Positions 12,825-26,400 of a stretch of 64,000 bases of DNA are shown one piece after another. The stretch is from Heliopora coerulea (lineage: Eukaryota > Cnidaria > Anthozoa > Scleralcyonacea > Helioporidae), in the NCBI GenBank assembly GCA_030142905.1, contig JASJOG010000051.1, positions 1,352,501 through 1,416,500 on the forward strand, in the 5' to 3' direction. Made by a program: the position numbers and the translations under genes. The notes beneath the pieces were generated by a model. The model saw nothing but the letters and a program-made list of their open reading frames with translations. It ran no database searches and was not told the DNA's origin. Numbering within the stretch: the stretch's first letter is position 1; each line of letters begins with the position of its first letter.

Positions 12825-15214
12825 CCTCATTGTCGGCCTTTAAATATTATTTAATATGCATTTGTGCTAACGTTTCCCAAGTACTCATTTGTGATTTGGC
12901 TTGTATTTATATTATTGTGCGCTTTTAGCCTCTTAACTTGCGTTTGTGCTAACGTTACCCTGGTTTACATACAAGAGTTGGCTTGCATTCGTGTTATTTA
13001 GTGTTTTTAGCCCCTCAACGTGCATTTGCGGTTATGTTACCCTGGTTCGCATGAAAGAGCTCGCTTGCTTTTGTATTATTTTGTTTATTTAGCCTATTAA
13101 CGCGCGTTGGTGCTAACGTTTCTTTAGTGCACACGTAAGAGTTGGCTTGCTTTTGAGTTATTTGTGTTTTTAGCCCCGTAACTTGCGTTGTGCTTACGTT
13201 ACCCTGGTTTACATTTATGATTTGGCCTGCTTGTTATTTTGTGTTTTTAGTCCCCTTAGCTTACGTTTGTATACGTTAACGTTGTTTACCCGTAACAGCT
13301 GGCTTGCTCTGTGGTATTTTGTGTTTTTAGCCCCCTTAAGTAGCGTTTGCGCTTACGTTACCCTGGTTTACGTGTACGATTTGGCTTGCTTTTGAGTTAT
13401 TTTGTGTTTTTAGTCCCCTTAACTAGCGCTGTGCTTACGTTACCCTGGTTTACATTTATGATTTGGCTTGCTTCTGAGTTATTTTATTTTTAGCCCCCTT
13501 AATTTGCGTTTGTGCTTACGTTACCCTTGTTTACATGTAAGAGATGGCTAGCTTTAGTGTTATCTTGTGTTTTTAGCCCCTTAGTTTAGCTTGTGTTAGT
13601 ACTCATGTTACCCTGACGTACATGTAAGATTTGGCTTGCTTTCGTGTTCATTTTCCTTTATCAACAAGCACGATTAACCTCAATTATGTGTATAATCTGA
13701 CTTTCGATTTAGCTCACTTTTGGTTTCGCAGTATCCTGGTTCAGACTGTCGTGCTTGGGTTATACCCAAATTCATTAGCACGATTTTGATTGCTTTTGTG
13801 TTCAATAATTCTTACTCATAAGCAAGACTTGGCTCACTTTTATGTGCACCTTACCTTGGTTTACACGTGTGATTACGGTTGGTTCTTCAGTCTTGGTGAC
13901 CGTAGTTCAGACGGGCGATATAACTTGCTTCTGTGTCTACGATGCACAAGTTCATAAGCATGATTTAGCTTGCTTTTGAATAGTTATTTAACTCTGCTGA
14001 TAAAATAGGATTTAGCTTACTTTCATTTTTACGTTAGTTTGGTTTATTCGTATAATTTAGCTTGCTTTTATGTTGGCGTTACCCTGCAGTTCAGACAGCG
14101 ATTTAGCTTGCTTCTGTGTTTACGTTAACTATTTAGATTGCTTTTTTCATAAGCAAGACTTGGCTCACTTTTATGCATACTTTACCTTGTTTTACACGTA
14201 CGATTAAGCTTGGTTCTTGTGTCCAGATAACCGTGGTTCAGTCTAACGATTTAGCTACCTTCTGTGTTTAAGTGATGCCCAAGTTCATTCGCACGATTTA
14301 GCTTGCTTTCATGTTCATTTACTTCTGCTGATAGAGCAAGATTTACCAAACTTTTGCAGGAGTTTACATTGCTTTCAGTTTGGTTTACTTGTATAATTTA
14401 GCTTTTATGTTGACGTTATCGTACAGTTCACAAGGGAAATTTTAGACAAATATACCGACAAGATGTTAGCAATGTAACGACAAATATTAAGGAAAAATTT
14501 AAGTTAACCAAACCAAGGGGAGGAAAATTTGAAATTCGATAAAGGAATAAATGATTTCTACTTTGCCAGCTGTGGCTGGTATAGCGGTATTAAATTTCGA
14601 AAATGATTTAATGCAAGAGCGCACATCACGTGAGCTATGATATCTACCAACATATCTTCTTCTTTAGCCATTGCCGCCACCACAACCACTTTGTCCTGAG
14701 GGTTTGCTTTTGTGTCGGGGTTCCCCTATTGTTCAGATGGGCGATCAAGCTTGATTCTGTGTTTACGTTAATCAAGTTCACAAGCATGATTTAGACTGCA
14801 TGCATTCGCAATAGCGTCACCCTCGTTCAAACGAAACATGCTTGTGTTACCTTAGGTCCAATGTACGATTTAGATTCGTTTTCCTGTTTCCGCTAACCTT
14901 GTTCACAACCAAGATTTAGCTTCCTTTGCAGTTCACGTTACAATCGTCTACAACTAAGATTAAGACTTTCTCTGTTCGCGTTATCCTGGTTGAATTAACG
15001 AAACATTCAGTTTTTTTAATTTCTACGTGTTTACTTAACCCTCCTTCACACGTATATTCTGTTTCTGCTAATCTATCCTTCACAGGGGATCATTATTTCA
15101 ATAGATTTACTGGAATACTAGCCGTTCATGTTTCAGATAAACGGTAGACTAAGTACATGAAGTACTCAGTTTCATGTACTGCAGTGAATTCATGAAACTG
15201 CTGATCGGCAGTAA

Positions 15215-16460
15215 TCAACGAAGGCTCGTATCTTCAATTTTGGTAGCCGGAAAAAATGAAACCCCTTAATATCTTCAATAAAAGTTCTGGTATCTATTCA
15301 CCACCACAAATGATACTATTTAAAATTTTTGAAAGGGGCCATTTTGGCACAGCATATCAGCTACATTAGTTCGCACGAACTTCGTATTTAGCATTTGGTT
15401 CAATGTTTAATTCTCATGTAAGTACTCAATATGCATGCACCAATGAGGAAAACAATATATATTCAACTTTAAATTCCTACGCTGCTTCATTGTTAAGTTG
15501 AAGGTATGGTTACTGTAGCATCGTTGGAATATTTAATAGGATTTAAAAAATTACAATAAATTCCGCGGCTCCACGATGCCCCTTACAGTTTCAAGTGGAT
15601 TACAGCTGAATTGATTGCTTGTCTGCTTTGTTAACTCTGAACATTTACGAACTCTGTTGTGCGACTTTTGGAGGGGTCAGGAAGGGTCTCAGAAAATCAA
15701 ACCAAAGCTCTGGTCCAAGCATTTCAACATTTCTTTGAACATCGCTAGAACCTGAATATACTGAAAAAATTTGAAAAACCTCTGTCAAGGACTGCATGTT
15801 ATTGTAGTTTTCAATGATCCAGAATGAAATGTAAACAAGTTCAAACATTCGCGCAGCATTTTTTACTCGCAATTGCTGACTGACGTTGAAAATCAATGCG
15901 CTGTTATTCAAAGATCCATCAGCGCCATCATGACCCAGGGCTTTGAGTCATGCTTGATCCTTCGCTTCGTATAAACAAATCGGGACAAACCATTCGGGTA
16001 TGTCGAACTATATAGACTAAAACATTGAAACCACATTAGATCGGAAGTCAATAAACCGGGAGAGAAAAGGACACTTGTCTTTTAAATAGGTAATACCACT
16101 ACGAGTAAATCTGACTTGTAAAACTAAATGGATCTCCTCCATAAAATCTGTATAATCGGATGAGTAAGGAATGCAACCAAATATCCTGTAGTATGCGTGC
16201 ATTATTCACCGCCTTATACTCTTCTTCACTGGGCAGACTCAACTGCCTTCCTTTCAAGTTAGAAAGAATCCCTTCAAAGAAATATTTTACGCTTCAGACA
16301 CTCTTATGATTGCGCGAGTATTTTGCCAATTATGTACAGACGCAAGGTGTAACACGTTAACCGTTTTAAAACGCGAGTTGGTATTGCAAACATTGTTTTT
16401 TTTTTTTGTATTCAGTAATTAAGACTCACAAGCGACCTCAAGAGGTTTCTGAGCATGCAG
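15215..16460 (+). repeat. Segment duplicated at 7806-8980, copy 2
   Basis: The ends match copy 1 in the same orientation; the middle carries the degenerate coding stretch on the minus strand that copy 1 lacks. Confidence 0.5.
15645..16300 (-). pseudogene. Unrecognised degenerate coding sequence
   Basis: Three minus-strand stretches read like protein. Near 16300-16170: ILSNLKGRQLSLPSEEEYKA and VNNARILQDIWLHSL. After a frameshift, to 16017: DFMEEIHLVLQVRFTRSGIT and YLKDKCPFLSRFIDFRS. After stops, 15911-15645: ALIFNVSQQLRVKNAARMFE, then NYNNMQSLTEVFQIFSV and GPELWFDFLRPFLTPP. Hydrophobic and charged residues alternate as in helical proteins. Family not recognised; it looks like exons of a decayed gene or element. 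The last part could also be one real exon. Confidence 0.4.
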
Positions 16461-17292
16461 CAACAAGATGAAAGAAAACTGCGCATCGCACTAAAGCTTG
16501 TCATTAAGCTGAAGTACACCACATGTAATCGCTTGGATGGCTTAATTACTCTAGGTCAAGTGCCAGGCGCACTAAAGCAATTACCACGACTTCCATTTGT
16601 AAACCACAAACCCTCTCCCTTAGGATCCATGAGGGAAACTATTCCCTAGCTGTGACGTAAACAAAAAAACCCACTGTTCAAAATGGCGGATAGGCAAAGA
16701 ATATGAATAAAAATAGATTAGACTTATTTTTCGTGAGAGAATAAAAAAAACTACGATCGGGATGAAAATTGACGTTTGACTACCATGCTTGACAACATGA
16801 AAAAACATATGAAAACCGTAGTCAATTCCTCATGTCATTTAACAACATCCTCACCTTCTATTGTGGGAACGTGGGTTGGACAGTTAGAGCGATTCTGGTC
16901 CTGGTATACTAAAATCGGGATTCGAAAAGCACTTGAGGATGATCAGAGTTAGCCTTTTCCACAAACTCTACGGGGAAAATTTTTTCCAGAAGGAACCTGT
17001 CTTCCACAAGGTCCGTGATGTTTGCCTCTTTATGGTAAAAGTTATATTTTCGTACAGACAATGAGTACTTATTCACATAAAGCAGTTCTCACAAACAAAC
17101 CAGTTAACTATAGGACCTTAAAATAAAGCTGTCAAACAGTTGCCACTGGAACGTTGGCCTTCTTATGCACCAAAGTCGATCAGCTGGAGTCGTTTGAATG
17201 TCCACGTAGTTGCAATGGTTTCACTGACCAATGATCATCACCAAGATTTTCCACGTTGATCTCAATAGATCAAATTTCGACAGTCGCCGAAG
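16461..17292. other. Region downstream of FBF1, nothing recognised
   Basis: No exon or repeat supported; presumably FBF1 3' flank. Confidence 0.5.
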
Positions 17293-17298
17293 TTTATT
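17293..17298 (-). terminator. Candidate FBF1 polyadenylation signal
   Basis: AATAAA on the minus strand about 56 nt after the FBF1 stop codon. Position and sequence fit a poly(A) signal; no transcript evidence is available. Confidence 0.5.
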
Positions 17299-17353
17299 CC
17301 TCGATGCAACTTCGATATCGTACTGAAATCATGACTAACGTGAATTCCGATGG

Positions 17354-17458
17354 TCAGGATATAGCCGAGTGTTGACTGCGAGTCAGCGACTTCGCATGCT
17401 GCCTAGATTGATGAAGACTGGTCAGGAACTCGGATTCTTTGGCCAAAAATTCTTCATC
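17354..17458 (-). CDS. FBF1: FBF1 terminal coding exon
   Basis: Acceptor TTACCAG; 34 codons plus TGA at 17356-17354. Residues 826-859. [15 protein letters not shown] matches the family pattern (D-x2-FL-x-E-x2-FL-x2-L) directly before the end of FBF1, followed by a Ser/His/Arg tail as in vertebrates. This fixes the 3' end of the gene. Confidence 0.9.
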   Translation of the reverse strand, partial: DEEFLAKESEFLTSLHQSRQHAKSLTRSQHSAIS

Positions 17459-20400
17459 CTGGTAAATTTCAAAAAATCAGACCTGTATCTCATTTGAAAC
17501 TTCTATTGCTACGACTACGGACCGATCACGGATATAAATGCAGATTCGAGAGTCAGAGTTCACGTCATGGAGTCCGATTTGAAGCCACTTTTTGAAGGCC
17601 CCTCACTGTTACCAAACAAGTGTTTCAAACAACTATTAAACAGCAGTCCTTTTTTCCCAAGAAACGGGAGAAAATGTGAGCAAGATTTTCAAGTCAACTG
17701 GAATGCCCCAGGCAATCACGCCACTGGCTATCGCATCATAGTTCTTCAGATCGTCTTCCGTTGGATGTGGGCTGGGGAAATTATGCATGGGAATTCAAAT
17801 AAGCTGAAAACACTCCGAAAGAAATAATTACGGCATCTCATATGTTTTAAAAGCCATGGACATGTTTTCAGCTCGCGATAACAAAGATAACCACGTCAAA
17901 GGACGCCCTATGTACTTAAAGTTCCGCCTTTCGGAAAGATGGTCCTAAATCTGGAAACAATCATGCCCGTTACACTTTTGCAACAGCTTTGAAATACAGC
18001 AAATGGTGATCAACCAACGATACAATTCCTCGGTTTTGTGGTTACAGTTTGCTTAGTTGCAATGCAAGATATCTCCACGCTCTCACATTTCCAAAATCTG
18101 TATCGCATTAATAACATTAAAATATTGTGGCTTCCGTTAAGGTGGCAATTATGTCGAACTTGCACCTTAGCTCCTCATTTGAGTCTTGGTAACTCAATGG
18201 TTAGAGCATCTCACCGGTCATCAAAAGGCTGCGGATTCGATCCCCGTCTGGGGCTCAGAAATTGTTTTTCAGAGGTTAGCGCTTGACGAACGTTCAACTA
18301 TTATTCAGCTATCATTAAATTTACGAGTCAGCAAGAAGTGAGTTAAAATTTTAATAAAAGCGAAGACGGTTTTAAGATACATGTTTCGGACAGTATAGAC
18401 TAGTCCATCATCAGTTAAACCAGGCGTGTACGAAGCTGGATTTATAAAGTGATCCATAAATATACAAACGCATAAAGGACAATGAGTAAGACAAAAAGAT
18501 AAAAGTACTATGAATAATGTACAAAACACAAAAGAAATCAGATTAGAGCATAAGTGTTAGTAAGTGTGTATCTTAAAACCGTCGTCGGTCTTATTAAAAC
18601 TTATTTTATTTTGTGTTTTTTTTTCTGATTATAACCACAAGATTAGATTACCTGTTCCTTGTCTTGTGACCAACGCCTTAAAGTTCTTTTAAGCTCCAGG
18701 GTATCAGCTAGAAGATCAGGAGTTAATGGGAGGACAGAGGAGACGGGAGGACTGGAAACAACTTCCAACCGGGCAGAGGAGGGACTGGATTCTGAAGAAA
18801 ACAACGGTCTGGATGGCTGTTCCCCTACAACAGAAAATAAGAGACGTGTTTGGTAATCATATTAACTGAGTATAGACTTATTCATCAAAAAGTGCGTTTC
18901 AAAAGGGTCCTGTGCAATTGTAACAATAGAAATCATCATAGATGAGTAGCTGTATGAATGAGCAGAAAAAATAATTTACCGGTGCAATAAAAAATTGTTG
19001 ACATGAAGCATGTATTCTCAAACGCGTAGTACAAAGTGTGACATCTAACCACTGATAGACCTGCAATCCTCAACAGCAGAGTCATGCATTAAAATGGCGG
19101 TGTCTTTTTCATGATTTTGAAGGCTCCAGCGTTTGCAGGGTGTTTGTTCGACTCACCAACCCGTAAGGTAAACGCCCTGCGGACGGAGTTGCTCAAAAAT
19201 GCTTTCTCAAAGAAACTTTCCCACCAAGTCGCCTCAAACAAGAGGAAACTGAGAAAAGAGAGGCAAAGAAAAAGAGAAAAACGTAATTACAGTATGTTTA
19301 CCTTTTACGTTTGAATCAACCACTTGAGTGAGGAGGGACTGAGAACGAGTACAAGAACCACGACGTTTTTCCATTTCTAGTTCTCTCCTCTCTTTCACTG
19401 ACGCAAGGCGTTCCTTTGTCCAACAATATAAGAAAAAATGTATATAAACCCTCAAGCAAATTCCACGTGATAGCACACATCTGATTTCACGTGATCACAT
19501 GTGATGACAGGTGATAAATACGTTTAAACTTCACATGTAGAAATTTCTCACATGTGGTTTTTCACATTCACTTAGCACTTCACATATAGTTTAATTTCAC
19601 GTGTTTTACACATATGGTTAGCATGTGACTCACACATGTTCACATGTGAAACAACTTCATAAGGGGACAACAAACAGCGAGGTTTATTGTAGAATAAACA
19701 TGCACAAGTTTTACTAAGATTTATCTGGATTTCTAACATTCTAGCAATTTCTTAAAAATACTCTTGTTTTGATGAACAACATACGGAGGGATCACCACTG
19801 TCTGGAGAGCTTCCTCAGTGGTTCTCTAAATATGTTGATCAATTAAACTCTAGTCATCCCGTTTGACGAGGAATTGGAACAGAACATCAAACTGCGGAAT
19901 TGTGACCTCAAGTCCCACAAGTACCTCATTAGGAGCGGTTAATTCTAGAATTAAGATTCTCGGGTCTGAAAATTCAATCCAGTTCTAATTAATTTTAGTT
20001 ATGTACCAATCAGTTATGTACCGTAAATTACACGAATACTAAAACATGTGAAAGACATACGATCTAAAGAAACGTAAAAATCCCAAAGGTTGGTAAGTGT
20101 CGCAACTGATTACAAAGAATTCTGACGTTTCGTGGCCCTTCGTCAGAGTGTGAAAAGCGTTCCCAGAAAACGTGTTTTGACGAGGGGCCTTTGTTCGAAA
20201 TGTTAGAATTCTTTGCAATCATTAACAGCAGTTACCAAATTTTGACTTTTTACAAAAAGTTAAAAAGTTGGTAGACTGCCGAATTTATGATAAAGAATTC
20301 TGACGTTTCGAGCTATGGCCCTTCGTCAGAGAGTGGAACGAGTTTTTTTTTACTCTTTGACGAAAGGCCATAGCTCGAAACGTTAGAATTCTTGATCATA

Positions 20401-23400
20401 CATTCGGCAGTCTACCAACCTTTTAACTTTTTGCGCTGTTTTATACTTCCTACGCAGCATCCCATTTTTATTTGACTTTTTACGTTATTTAATATTCTCT
20501 ATTCATTATCCTATTTTTGATCTAAAGAAAGCTTGCAGTACGTTGTTTATAGGTTAAGCATTTGCGTTTGTGCTGTAGGTCTTTCTTGTCATAACGTCTC
20601 CCCTTTGAGAGTGAAGTCACCGGACTTCAGCTAAAGTAAAAGGCAGTGGTAATGCTTCCGGTAGGTGTTTGTCAAGTCTTAAACTGGAAAGAGAAAGAGC
20701 TGTGCACCTCAAATTACGAAGAGAATTTTGTCACTAGAGCAAACGAGTTATCGTTTGGGTTGACTAAATACTCTTCAGGCCAAGTTCCGGTCAAAACTCC
20801 AATAGTCCACTTCTAAAAGCAGGAGAACCGGATTTGTGACTACAACATTAAATAAGTAATGGAAACATCTGTAAAGGAAATTGCCTGCACTGTAGTCTAC
20901 ATTAATACTCCGAGCTGAAACCCATTTCCTGTCATAGTTCCTGTAACACGAACCAGTTTCGTTCATTTTATGCCATAATGCTATCTTAAGCAAATGGGAA
21001 GAAAACGTTGGTGCTTATATGTATACGGTGATTTGTCACTTTTCCACTTGTCATTCATAATGGCATTCAAAGTTACAAGTAATTATCCTCTACTTACAGC
21101 TGCAATTTGTCGTTCCTTCTCTTGAAGTAGCAATACGTTTGCTTCCAGTTCACTGGCTTGTTTAGCTATATCTAACTGCATTCGTTGAGCGGTTTCAAGG
21201 GATTTTGTACCGTCTTCCCGAACTCTCGCGGCTTCCTGGATAAAGAAATCAACCATTTTTCACATTTATCGGAAGTGACCTTACAAACTGATATTGGAAG
21301 TCGACATTCATAATCATGCTACGAGCTTTGCACCAGCATGAAACGTAACAAAAAAATGGTCGATGATTTGGTGTGCTCCACTGAGTTTCAGATATGTACG
21401 CGGGAGGTTGAGAAAGCAGGAAGAAAGCGGAAGAGTTCTACATTTTTGAGTTTGCTAGTACATTTGTATTATGAGTCATAGTCGGGTAAAGATTTCTGTA
21501 CATAAACTTATTTTAGTTTTGTTTCTTTTGTTTCGTTTTATTTTTCACGGACCTCAGTTTTTCTTACTTGCCAACCGCGCACAAAACACCAGCAAGAAGT
21601 CACCTAGACAAAGACCCTGGTAGAATTCTTACAAACCACATTTGTAATAACTTTTGTTGTAAAAATTAAATTTTGTATAAAAGATTCAACCAGGGTACAC
21701 TTACTAAACTAAGTTCTTCGATTTCTTGAGCTCGTTTCTCTAGTTCTAAAGCAAGTTTACCGATGCGGTCTTTTTCCGTGTTCCATTTCTCCTGCTTTTC
21801 CATAAATTCTTGTCGCTCTCGACTCAATTCCTGTTGCTCCCTCCTAAGCTTCGTCTCCTTAGCATTTAACGCGGCAGTATCCTCCACCAGGCGAATCCTT
21901 GCGGATTCCTGTTCGACATCCAGCTTAAATAACACAAAATGTAAAGAAAATAATACCTATGTTTTAAAAAGAATGTTATTATTGGTCGTAAATCTGAGAT
22001 TAATTAACTTTTACACTTTCCGACAACTAATTGGTCAGAGAAGTGCCGAGGATACATTTGCAGCTCTTGAGGAAAACGTCGATCTCATTTCCTTTCTTTC
22101 CATTACTCTGTTATATTTTAGTATTTTCTCGCTATTCCATCGTTAAGTATAGTCCATTATCGATAGTTTCGATCAGTTAGACTCCTGACTACATTGGACT
22201 TACTTCAAGGAAAACATTCTTGTGTGGGGAAGTGTTCATTATTTCTACTTTGCAAATAGTACATGACACGAAGATTGCGCGCTTACGTACGTCTCCGACT
22301 AAATTCTCGGAGAACTCGTGGTGTACCTTTCTGGCGTACACTTCTCTTAAGTAAAACAAAATATCCAAATAACCGTACATTAAAACTGTCCACACACACT
22401 GATCATTTCTTAGATGAGTTAGACTCCAAGTTTGAACTTTCACCTCTAGCTTACCTTTGTGAAATAGTCCTGCTTATGTTTTTCTGTGTTTAAAATCCCT
22501 CTCTGCGCAGCCGACAACTCGGCTCTTTCCAGAGAAAGCTTCTTTCTCTCTTCATTAATTTCAATCATCATTCTCTTCTGCTCCGACAAGAACTCGTTCT
22601 TAGTTCTCTGAAGTAAAACTCTTTCATCTTCAAGCTGTTCGCGGGTGATCCTTCGTTCCTCTTCAAGCGAAGCTCGTAGCGACTTGAGCCGTGAATCCTC
22701 CTGGTTTAATTTCCATTTGTCTTCCTCCAATCGTCGGTTTTGCTCACGAACATGAACTTCCATTTTAGCGACAAGATTTTGTAATCGGGTGCGTTCCTCT
22801 TCGTTCTCTGTTTGTTGTTTCAAGAGACGATCGTGAAGTTGGTTCAGGTACTCGTCTTTGACCTTAGCACTCAAGTCTCGCTCTTGCTGACTAGTCTTGT
22901 GGGAAACTTGCACAAGCTGGTGAAGATCATCAACCTAATGTGATCCAACCAAGTGTAAGATTGTATTTTTCCTTAAGAACAGTTTAAACAAAACCAAAAA
23001 TTTTATAGTGTATCCTACACTATAATCGTTTTCTTTTCTACACTATAATCGTTTTCTAGTTTGTCTTGTGTCCTTATTTTATTTATATTGGGTAACCCTA
23101 TCAGCTCGCTTAGCCGTTCTCCTTCGACGTCCAGTAAAGGCCACTCCTTACGGATCCTATGTTACTACAGGAGGAAATCAGAGAACCCGGAGAAAGTTTT
23201 ATAATGGAGGAAAATTTCAAGTGTTAGGATATTTTTAAAACCCGACCGGGACCTGTTGCGAAAAATGCAACTTTGCATCTTCCGGCTGGGAATCGAAGCC
23301 GCGACCTCGCGAATCTAGTGCGATGCTCCGCCAACTGAGCTACGGAAACCGTTGCCGAAATCATGGTCACGTATTCAGTTTATATATGGTGGTAATGTCG

Positions 23401-26400
23401 ATGAGTAGAAAGGTATAATTGAAAGGATGTTATGGCATTTTTTCGGGTGCTGGGGGGTCGCGACTCCTGCCCTTTTGGGGGAGAAATGATATATGTGCCC
23501 TTTTAATGACAGCTTTTTGCCCTCATTTCCCAAAGCCACGTAGCTCTACTTCACACGAAATGATCAAAATCACCCCAACGGTGCCTTGATACGACCATCC
23601 GACCCCTGCCCTTCGAAATTCCTAATTGCGCCCTGATCTAGCCAGCATCCCCTCGTTCTATAAGAAATGCTTTTAGTTCCCCACAATACCTTTTAATGCA
23701 AGCTCTCAAGCTTTTCTACCCTGATATGTCTCCAGTGAGCCCCTGACAAGGACTGAGTACGTAACCATTTTTAATGATATGTGAGACGTTCTCAAATCAA
23801 AAACGTCTGTCGGTTGGAGACTGAATTCGATGTTTTCCAACCCAATACAAAAAATTTGCTGTAGAAAATATATTAAGAGTAAGATGCCTTTTAGTATGTG
23901 TGAATTATCAACACCTTGGTAAAACTCTGAGGGGGGATCTACCCTAGTCGGAAAGTATTGGTTTAGAGGAAGCTTCTCACGCTGATGCTTACTTAACAAG
24001 GGAACCTAAGAGGCTGATTACACGGGAAAATTTCAGCCCGGCAGACCGGGTTTAAAAAAGTCCCGATTACATGAAATATTTCAGCCCGGGCTGAAACTGA
24101 AATCGGAAGTGAACCCAAGCAGGAATTTGTCGGTAGCCTTTGTTGTTTTGGCAATTTACATCTTCCCACGTCTGTCAATCATCTTTTCAGCTCGAGCTGA
24201 AATTTTTCGTGCGATTGCATGACATTTTTCAGCCCGGTAGCTCAAACCGGGCTGAAACTTTCTTCATGTAATCGCGAGGTCCGTTTTTCAAGTATTTTAT
24301 CAGAAGGTCGGCCTGGAATTTCAGCTCGGGCTGAAAATCACCATGTACTCACCCTCTAACTCATATAAAAAATTGATTCGCAGTTTCTAGAATATAAAAC
24401 ATTTAAAATTTTTCTTTATTCATGTCTATTTATACAGAACGGTGTTTAGAACTTCAACGAAGCAGACTTGTAAAATCAAGTGCTTAACTTGCAAAGTAAA
24501 AATTTTCGCAAAAATTGAAAAAATTAGTGTCATTTTAACGAGCGAGATCAGACTACGATAAAACTAATCTTCATACACTGTTTAAGTATCATTAAAGAAT
24601 TTGCCTGAAACCAAAAAGATAACGCATACATACCTGTTTGGTCGAGTTAAGGACTTGCTCCATTAAAGTTTGCAACGACTTTGTGTGTGAGTAAGCAGTC
24701 ACAGTAGCTGACACTTCCTGATCCTTCATCTTTTTAAAGTGATTCATCTCAGCATTGTGCTCATCACGTAATTCTTCCAGTGCACGACGATGAAGTTCGT
24801 TCAGTCTTTCAATCTCATTCAGCTTACTTGATTCTAAAGCTGAAATCTTTCTTGCATTAGCAGCTTGGAGGTCTGACTTTTCAGTCTCCATTTGCTGAAC
24901 ACGTTCCTTGTGCTTTGCAATTAACAACTCGATTTCTTCCTTCTGTCTTCCCTCACGTCGTACGTAAGACTCTTCAACGGCCTGAACGCGAACCCTGCAT
25001 GATGAAGGAATGCGATATGCAAGTGAAAAAATATGTAAAGAGCGAATGTCTTTTCCCACCACTGAAACAGGACTGGCGACTGTTACGACAATTATGTTAT
25101 AGCATGGTTCCAGGCTGTCTGGATAATTGCTTTGCGACGCAAAGCGTTACCTGCGCAAATGTGAGTGATAAAAACGTCGAAAAAGACCGTAGAATTTGGG
25201 ACACTTTAATGGCGTCACATGCTGCCTACCTAAATCTTGTCGCTGCACTTCAATTTGCTGAATAACATTTACGGCATAACTGCCATTTTACATGGTTTTG
25301 TCATCCGTTTTGAAATTTTCATCATATTCAAGAAGATACGATTTTATTTCCATGCATGTCATGTTTGCGCCTGTGCCCCCCAATCTAATCTCTCAATAAT
25401 TCGACTGGTTTTACTGCACACCACATACTACACACATGACAGAACACAACAAAACATAACACAACACAGTACAATACTTCGCTGCGTAAAACTCTTGACT
25501 CCACAAGAAACGGCAAGATACGGCAAAATAGACCATAGCGCAACACAGCACAGCATAACAGCAAAGCACAAGACAACACAACTACAAAAGACAACACAAA
25601 AACAAAACAACACGAGTCGACACAGCGTAATACTACTTAACTGAGTACATGCAAATAAACACGACACGCTGAAACAGCACAATAAATACAACACAGAACG
25701 TCATAGGCCAGCATAAATTGTAACTGGCTGTTCGCGAGCGGGGGATCAACGAAAATAGTTATTCCGAAAATGATGCTCGAAAGTTAAACACTTTGAATTG
25801 TAAGAACAGTTAAGAGGTAAGAAACGTGTAAGAACGCGTAGAACAGTCAGTAAAAGCTGCATTATTTTATGATTCGAGCGCGTCTTTTCACAGCGGTACT
25901 CTACGAGACAGTAAGAAACTCGATTCTTTCAAGTAATTCATTGATTTCATTCGTGGTACTGTGATCATCTGTTATAGTGGAAGCAGGAGTCAGTATCGAA
26001 GCATGAAAAATAAAATGAAAATAAAACTCATAAAAATTCCAGGTTTACTCACCGGTGAGAATCTTCTAATGCTGAGATCTCGTCTTTATGTCGTTGTTTT
26101 GTTACTTCCAATGTTTGCACGAGGTTCTCGTTCTCAAGTTCCAGCCGTCTGATCTAATAACAATTTTTTGCATGTAAAAAATGAGAGCGAGATGTCTTAA
26201 ACACTGAATGCAAAACAATGAATAATGACAAAAATAATCTACAATGTTGCCTGAGATGCATCTGCTGATTTAAAATGAAAGAAACAAGAAAAATTAACAA
26301 ACGAAAAAGTTTTAACGACACTTGAAAACCCATGCAAAAAATCAACTGAAATAAACAGGAAGATGGGGAATATGAAACCAAAGTTCACGGTCAGAGGCAG

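Larger units (their letters stand above)
10960..15100 (+). repeat. Degenerate complex satellite
   Basis: From 10960 to 11520, units of about 40 bp built on CCTGGTTCACACCTAAG. From about 12850 to 13660, units of about 80 bp built on GCTTACGTTACCCTGG, GATTTGGCTTGC and TTTTGTGTTTTTAG. From 13670 to 14450 and 14700 to 15080, related but more diverged units with GATTTAGCTTGCTT. The 80-bp units also give the repeated peptide CAYVTLVY...YDLAC, which is an artefact. 11550-12180 is mostly unique. Confidence 0.75.

Noticed and set aside
13183..13395. Frame with an internally repeated peptide
   Set aside because: The repeat is the 80-bp satellite unit; no other sign of coding.
18180..18262. Functional tRNA gene
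   Set aside because: The same tRNA-like head with the same leader and tail recurs in full at three other sites, so it is a SINE; the anticodon stem has mismatches.
25225..25260. Possible extra FBF1 exon (TTATTCAG acceptor, GTAGGC donor, minus strand)
   Set aside because: In the required phase it ends in TAG, and the neighbouring exons already join in phase and match the family without it.
25385..25694. Cys/Val-rich frames on the minus strand
   Set aside because: Low-complexity ACAACACA tract read in reverse.
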